This document shows, one piece after another, positions 47,386 through 50,815 of a stretch of 50,815 nt of DNA. The stretch comes from DASPKX01 sp035627835 (GTDB taxonomy: Bacteria > Verrucomicrobiota > Verrucomicrobiia > Limisphaerales > SXQI01): NCBI GenBank assembly GCA_035627835.1, contig DASPKX010000178.1:1-50815 (forward strand). The letters are read 5' to 3'. The notes beneath the pieces are model-generated. The model saw nothing but the letters and a program-made list of their open reading frames with translations. It was not told the origin of the DNA and did no database searches. The stretch's first letter is position 1; each line of letters opens with the position of its first letter. Position numbers and translations under genes: made by a program.

Positions 47386-48746
47386 AATCCGCGAACCTTC
47401 CCGCGGCCTCCAGCATCATCACCTCAGCTCTGTTCCCTTACCAATACAAGTGGGTGACGGACCAGAGCCGATTCAAGATCGCTCTGTGGGCTCGCCAAAC
47501 TGGCAAAGATTATTCCGCCACTGCCGAGGCCGTCATGGACTGCCTTAGCCAACCGAACGCAGAGTGGCTAATTGTGGCTGCTGGCGAGCGCCAGGCCCTT
47601 GAGTCTCTCGAGAAAGCTCACGCCTGGAGCGATAAATGCATGGCTTCGTGCCACGTTTACCATGGCTACGAAGCCGCCCGTGAGACGTTGCGGAACAGCA
47701 CGGCCATCCAGTGGAACAATGGCTCACGCATTCGCGCCCTCCCAGCGAAGCCGGAAACTCTTCGCGGTTATTCCGCCAATCTCATCCTGACGGAATTCGC
47801 GTTTCACGAGGACGCTCACGCCCTTTGGCGCGCGATCTATCCCGCCATCAGCAACCCGCTTCAGGGCGGCCCCAAGAAGCTCCGCATCATCACCACTCCA
47901 AACGGGCGCGGAAATCTGTTCTACGACCTTTGGCACAACGGCGAGGATTATTCCCGCCATAGAGTCACCATTCACGAAGCGGTCGCCGCAGGATTGCCGC
48001 TCGACATCCCGCAACTTCGCGCGGGCTTGGGCGATCCCGAAGCGTGGGCTCAGGAATACGAATGCGAGTTCCTCGACACCGCTTCAGTTCTGCTCCCCTA
48101 CGAATTGCTTGCGCAGTGTGAGTCCCACGAAGCAACAACCGAAATCGATTCGTTCCCGGAGGAAAATCTATTTCTCGGGATCGATTTCGGCCGAAAGCAT
48201 GACCTCACCGTTTGCTGGGCTTTGGAGCGGGTCGGCGAGCTGCTCTGGACCCGTGAGGTGCTGACGATGGCCAACACACCGACACCAGCCCAACTCGAAG
48301 CCCTCACGAGTCGTGTGGACCAGGCGCGCCTGGTTTGCGTCGATTACACCGGTCCTGGCATTGGCCTTGGCGATTTTCTTGTCCAACGCTTCGGCCAGGC
48401 CGATGCCGCAGGTTACGGTGGCAAGGTGCAGCTCTGCACATTCACCCAGCATCTGAAAGCGGAACTCTTCTCAAGGCTCAGGACAGCCTTTGAGCAACGC
48501 GCTTTGCGCATCCCTCCGGCGCGTGACATCCGCGAGGATCTCCATTCCATCCTGAAAATCGTTTCGAGCTGCGGCGGCCTCACTTACCGCGCGGCCGATT
48601 CACCGGACGGCCACGCCGACCGCGCCACCGCACTCGCTCTCGCGCTCCATGCGGCTTCTCAAACCGCGCATCAAGGCGCTTCGAAGCGGAGCCCATCCCG
48701 CGCCCAATGCGTTCCTATTCGCAGGCCAGACGCGTCACAAGGCTAG
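47382..48746 (+). CDS. Phage terminase large subunit-like protein
   Basis: 454 residues. ATPase half: adenine/Walker A region A-L-W-A-R-Q-T-G-K-D (35-43, a Q-T-G-K variant), I-L-T-E-F-A-F-H-E-D-A (Walker B with E138), I-T-T-P-N-G (coupling motif). The RNase H-like nuclease half has D268 in L-G-I-D-F-G-R-K-H-D, D321 in V-C-V-D-Y-T-G, and D413 in H-A-D-R-A-T-A-L-A-L. It resembles the Mu gp28/Terminase_6 group, which cuts and packages phage DNA. No portal, capsid or tail gene follows, so this is an orphan, perhaps domesticated or a phage remnant. Confidence 0.8.
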   Translation: MKSANLPAASSIITSALFPYQYKWVTDQSRFKIALWARQTGKDYSATAEAVMDCLSQPNAEWLIVAAGERQALESLEKAHAWSDKCMASCHVYHGYEAARETLRNSTAIQWNNGSRIRALPAKPETLRGYSANLILTEFAFHEDAHALWRAIYPAISNPLQGGPKKLRIITTPNGRGNLFYDLWHNGEDYSRHRVTIHEAVAAGLPLDIPQLRAGLGDPEAWAQEYECEFLDTASVLLPYELLAQCESHEATTEIDSFPEENLFLGIDFGRKHDLTVCWALERVGELLWTREVLTMANTPTPAQLEALTSRVDQARLVCVDYTGPGIGLGDFLVQRFGQADAAGYGGKVQLCTFTQHLKAELFSRLRTAFEQRALRIPPARDIREDLHSILKIVSSCGGLTYRAADSPDGHADRATALALALHAASQTAHQGASKRSPSRAQCVPIRRPDASQG

Positions 48747-48784
48747 CTGCATACTAACGTCTGCTGCGAAGCCTTCCATGGTAG

Positions 48785-48803
48785 GCCCGGTCCCCGACCG
48801 GGC
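48785..48803. repeat. Palindrome GCCCGGTC-CCC-GACCGGGC
   Basis: A perfect 8-bp stem with a 3-base loop, 39 bp past the terminase stop. No T-run on either strand; a small dispersed REP-like repeat is more likely than a terminator. Confidence 0.6.
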
Positions 48804-48885
48804 GTTCTCAACTTCCAGACAAGGCACAGCGCTCACTTGCGCCTGAAAACTCCTTCGGAAGGCTGAAAGCCTGTCCTTCCTGCAG

Positions 48886-48913
48886 CCTCGGGTGAAGCGC
48901 AGCGAACCCCAGG
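48886..48913. repeat. Imperfect palindrome CCTCGGGT...ACCCCAGG
   Basis: Arms CCTCGGGT and ACCCCAGG match with one mismatch around GAAGCGCAGCGA. This and the preceding palindrome fill the 257-bp gap 48747-49003, in which no gene is visible. Confidence 0.5.
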
Positions 48914-49003
48914 TATTCCGCGGCCCAACCTCAAGCTCTGAAGGAGCGTCCCTCCCCAGGGACTTAAGAGATCGGCCTACGCATCGAAAACCAACACCAC
49001 AAA

Positions 49004-50815
49004 CTACGGAACCAACCGAATCCGATAGAACCGATGTTTCGACTCCGCCTGCAGCTCCTCCTCCTGATAAAAGCCCGTCGTCCCGGTGGCCGTAATCGGG
49101 AGGCTCACTTGCCGCCATGCATCGTCAAGGCGATCCTTCGCCTCGACCACGTAGCGCATTCCCGGCTTGCTCCGCCAGCGCAACACCCGCCGTGGTTCAA
49201 GGAGGCTCTCGAAGATCACGACCTGCAGCACATCCGCCGCATTGGACGGGCTTGTGCCCGCGCGATGCTCCGCCAGGTTCGAGAGACCATCCTGATCAAA
49301 GTCATCGGACGCGCCCTGCAGGAGGTTACCGAAGAACGTCACTTCCCACGCGTCCGGCATTCCATCCTGGTCGCTGTCGATGGTGTCTGCACGCAGATCC
49401 AGCATGAAGATGTCGCTGGTCCCATTCCGATCATCCTCAGTCAATGCCGCGCTCCCCAGCACGTAAAGCTTCCCGCCATCCGCTGTAAAGTTTGGGTTCA
49501 CGACATGGTTGCGCGGGTCGTTTGTGTTCGTTTGGTCCGGGAGGGGAACCTCCAGTTTCCCGGAGCTGAAGTGGTAGAGGTGCACAATGCTGGCTCCGCT
49601 CCCGCTGCGTTGGACTGTGTAGGCCACCTGCGCCCCGTCTCCGCTGAATACAGGATCGCGCCCAGGCCCTGCCGGGATGTTAATGTTGCCCCCGGAAATC
49701 GTCGGCAGTGTGATCACCCGATCATCTGGCAATCGCGCTTTCATCGACGATCCAAGAACGCTTCTGTAAACGATGGCGCTGCCGTCAGGCGAAAGCGCTG
49801 GCTGATCGCAGCTCGAGCATATCTGAACACGGTTTGTGTCCCCCGGCTCCACGCGCCAAATGGTGTTCGATGTGCTCAAGAGCATCACTCCGTTCGTGCT
49901 GACGCTGAAGGCGAGTTGCGCGGGCCGGCCTGTGGCCGGCGAATCAATCAATGTTGCGAGCCGCGTGACTTGGCCCGTGGCGAGGTCACGCTTGAAAAGA
50001 AAGTACCCGAGCTGGCTTGGCTCCACCAAATCCGGCGCAGTGCTGTAAAAGTAAACGCTCCCGCCGTCCGGGCTGAAAGTTGGCAGGAATGCTTTGCCGC
50101 GCGTCTCCCCGGCGGCGTTGTTCATCAAGCCAATCCGCTCTCCCGTGGCCAAATTCATGAGATACGCGAAACCAACCTTCGTTTCATAAGCTATCCAGTT
50201 CCCGTCCGCGCTGAACGAATAAGTTCCAGGAAGCGTCTCGGAATTCCCCCCTTGAAGAGGCTCGTCCACCATCATCACCGCGGCGGTTTCGAGATTCTTC
50301 ACATACAGGCCGAGGCGGTTGGTGCTGGTTGCGCTTGTGAAATTGTTCGTGGCGCTCAAGAACGCGACGTGCCGCCCGGTCGGGCTGATCACCGCGTCAA
50401 ACGACGCCCCGCTTCCCGCCTGGTTTGTCGAAGCGCTTGCCAGGATTGTCCGCTTCTCCACCACGTCGCGGACATACACATCGAGCACTCCGTTTGTGTC
50501 GAGGGGGCTGTGTGGATGCGTCGTCGAAAACGCCACATAACGACCATCCGCGCTGACCGCTCTGCTGGTCATCAACAAATGTCCGAAGGGAGTTTTTGTG
50601 GTCTGTGTGCTCTGCCCAACACCTTGGATTCCCTTGGAGTCCGTATCCAACAGATGCGCTTGCGGCGCCGCAGGGGCTCCCGCCGGGCTGCTACCGGGCG
50701 TGTTCGCGCTGAAGAGAATGAACCGTCCGTCTGCGGTCACGCCATTCAGCATAGGCTCTCCGGGACTGTCGGTGGTCTGCCCAATCAGCAACCTTTTCTG
50801 CCCGCTGACATCCCA
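49004..50815 (-). CDS. Secreted PD40/TolB-like beta-propeller protein, partial at its N terminus
   Basis: At least 604 residues; the frame is open to the window edge, so the N terminus and signal peptide are missing. Repeated PD40-type blades (D-G-R-F-I-L-F-S-A, D-G-R-Y-V-A-F-S-T, S-P-T-G-R-H-V-A-F-L-S, D-G-G-S-V-Y-F-Y-S, S-P-D-G-S-A-I-V-Y-R-S) form a predicted beta-propeller. A Ca-type spacer D-S-D-Q-D-G-M-P-D and D-D-F-D-Q-D-G-L-S-N follows, and a beta-sandwich ends H-R-F-Y-R-I-R-L. The last 110 residues resemble the end of the lamin-tail protein at 40-42 kb. It is probably an exported binding protein; function unknown. Confidence 0.83.
   Translation of the reverse strand, partial: WDVSGQKRLLIGQTTDSPGEPMLNGVTADGRFILFSANTPGSSPAGAPAAPQAHLLDTDSKGIQGVGQSTQTTKTPFGHLLMTSRAVSADGRYVAFSTTHPHSPLDTNGVLDVYVRDVVEKRTILASASTNQAGSGASFDAVISPTGRHVAFLSATNNFTSATSTNRLGLYVKNLETAAVMMVDEPLQGGNSETLPGTYSFSADGNWIAYETKVGFAYLMNLATGERIGLMNNAAGETRGKAFLPTFSPDGGSVYFYSTAPDLVEPSQLGYFLFKRDLATGQVTRLATLIDSPATGRPAQLAFSVSTNGVMLLSTSNTIWRVEPGDTNRVQICSSCDQPALSPDGSAIVYRSVLGSSMKARLPDDRVITLPTISGGNINIPAGPGRDPVFSGDGAQVAYTVQRSGSGASIVHLYHFSSGKLEVPLPDQTNTNDPRNHVVNPNFTADGGKLYVLGSAALTEDDRNGTSDIFMLDLRADTIDSDQDGMPDAWEVTFFGNLLQGASDDFDQDGLSNLAEHRAGTSPSNAADVLQVVIFESLLEPRRVLRWRSKPGMRYVVEAKDRLDDAWRQVSLPITATGTTGFYQEEELQAESKHRFYRIRLVP

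Noticed and set aside
47011..50815. Intact prophage
   Set aside because: No portal, capsid, tail, integrase or lysis gene in the window; flanks are an ordinary two-component system and a PD40 secreted protein.

Overview
This is a window of about 58-60% G+C (estimated by eye) from a Gram-negative bacterium, most likely a member of Verrucomicrobiota close to the Pedosphaera/Limisphaerales group. That placement is inference. It rests on a PVC-type ThuA/HEAT/CxxCH giant secreted protein, lamin-tail and PD40 secreted proteins ending in a Ca-spacer plus beta module, an actinobacterial-type LeuB, a BlaI/M56 regulator pair, GxxExxY remnants, and dispersed CGCAGA-type repeats with long inverted arms. 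An outer membrane is indicated by a complete Tol-Pal operon and a TolC-family channel.

Layout. 1-6.2 kb: end of moeA, blaI-blaR1-like pair with likely operators, a tandem 249-bp repeat, and nfeD-floA-third gene-MGMT-like gene. 6.2-9.1 kb: tRNA-Glu(CTC), an orphan RelE-like ORF, a palindromic repeat element, leuB with a structured-looking leader, and an ECF sigma factor with a small partner gene. 9.1-13 kb (minus strand): squalene/phytoene synthase, argH, ftsB-like, yjbQ and trpG/pabA. 13-18.4 kb: two copies of a repeat element around a frameshifted GxxExxY gene, then the ThuA-heme giant. 18.4-27.1 kb (minus strand): a five-gene export operon (TolC, adaptor, GAF-HlyD, PqqD-M50-HlyD, truncated SecA-like motor). 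27.3-29.4 kb: rpoD with its promoter and terminator. 29.9-34.3 kb: glycosyltransferase, ROK kinase, S66 LD-carboxypeptidase, SpmAB-type fusion. 34.3-38.7 kb (minus strand): fluC, then tolQ-tolR-tolA-tolB-pal plus a previously overlooked 26-residue membrane peptide and terminator. 38.9-46.9 kb: EEP phosphatase, lamin-tail secreted protein, RNase D, Gdx/SugE-type exporter, EF-hand protein divergent from a CpxRA-like two-component system. 46.9-50.8 kb: an orphan terminase small/large-like pair and a partial PD40-repeat secreted protein running off the right edge.

How the genes work together. The clearest functional units are Tol-Pal (envelope constriction and outer-membrane integrity), the BlaI/M56 regulatory pair, the NfeD/flotillin membrane-domain operon, the EF-hand/CpxRA-like sensing locus, and the SecA-like export operon.

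The best candidate for an undescribed system is the export operon at 18,454-27,072. It has a TolC channel, two or three membrane-fusion subunits and a membrane S2P-like protease carrying a PqqD-like domain, but no ABC or RND pump. The only visible energy source is a SecA-like ATPase that lacks the helical-wing domain, two-helix finger and C-terminal zinc tail of housekeeping SecA.
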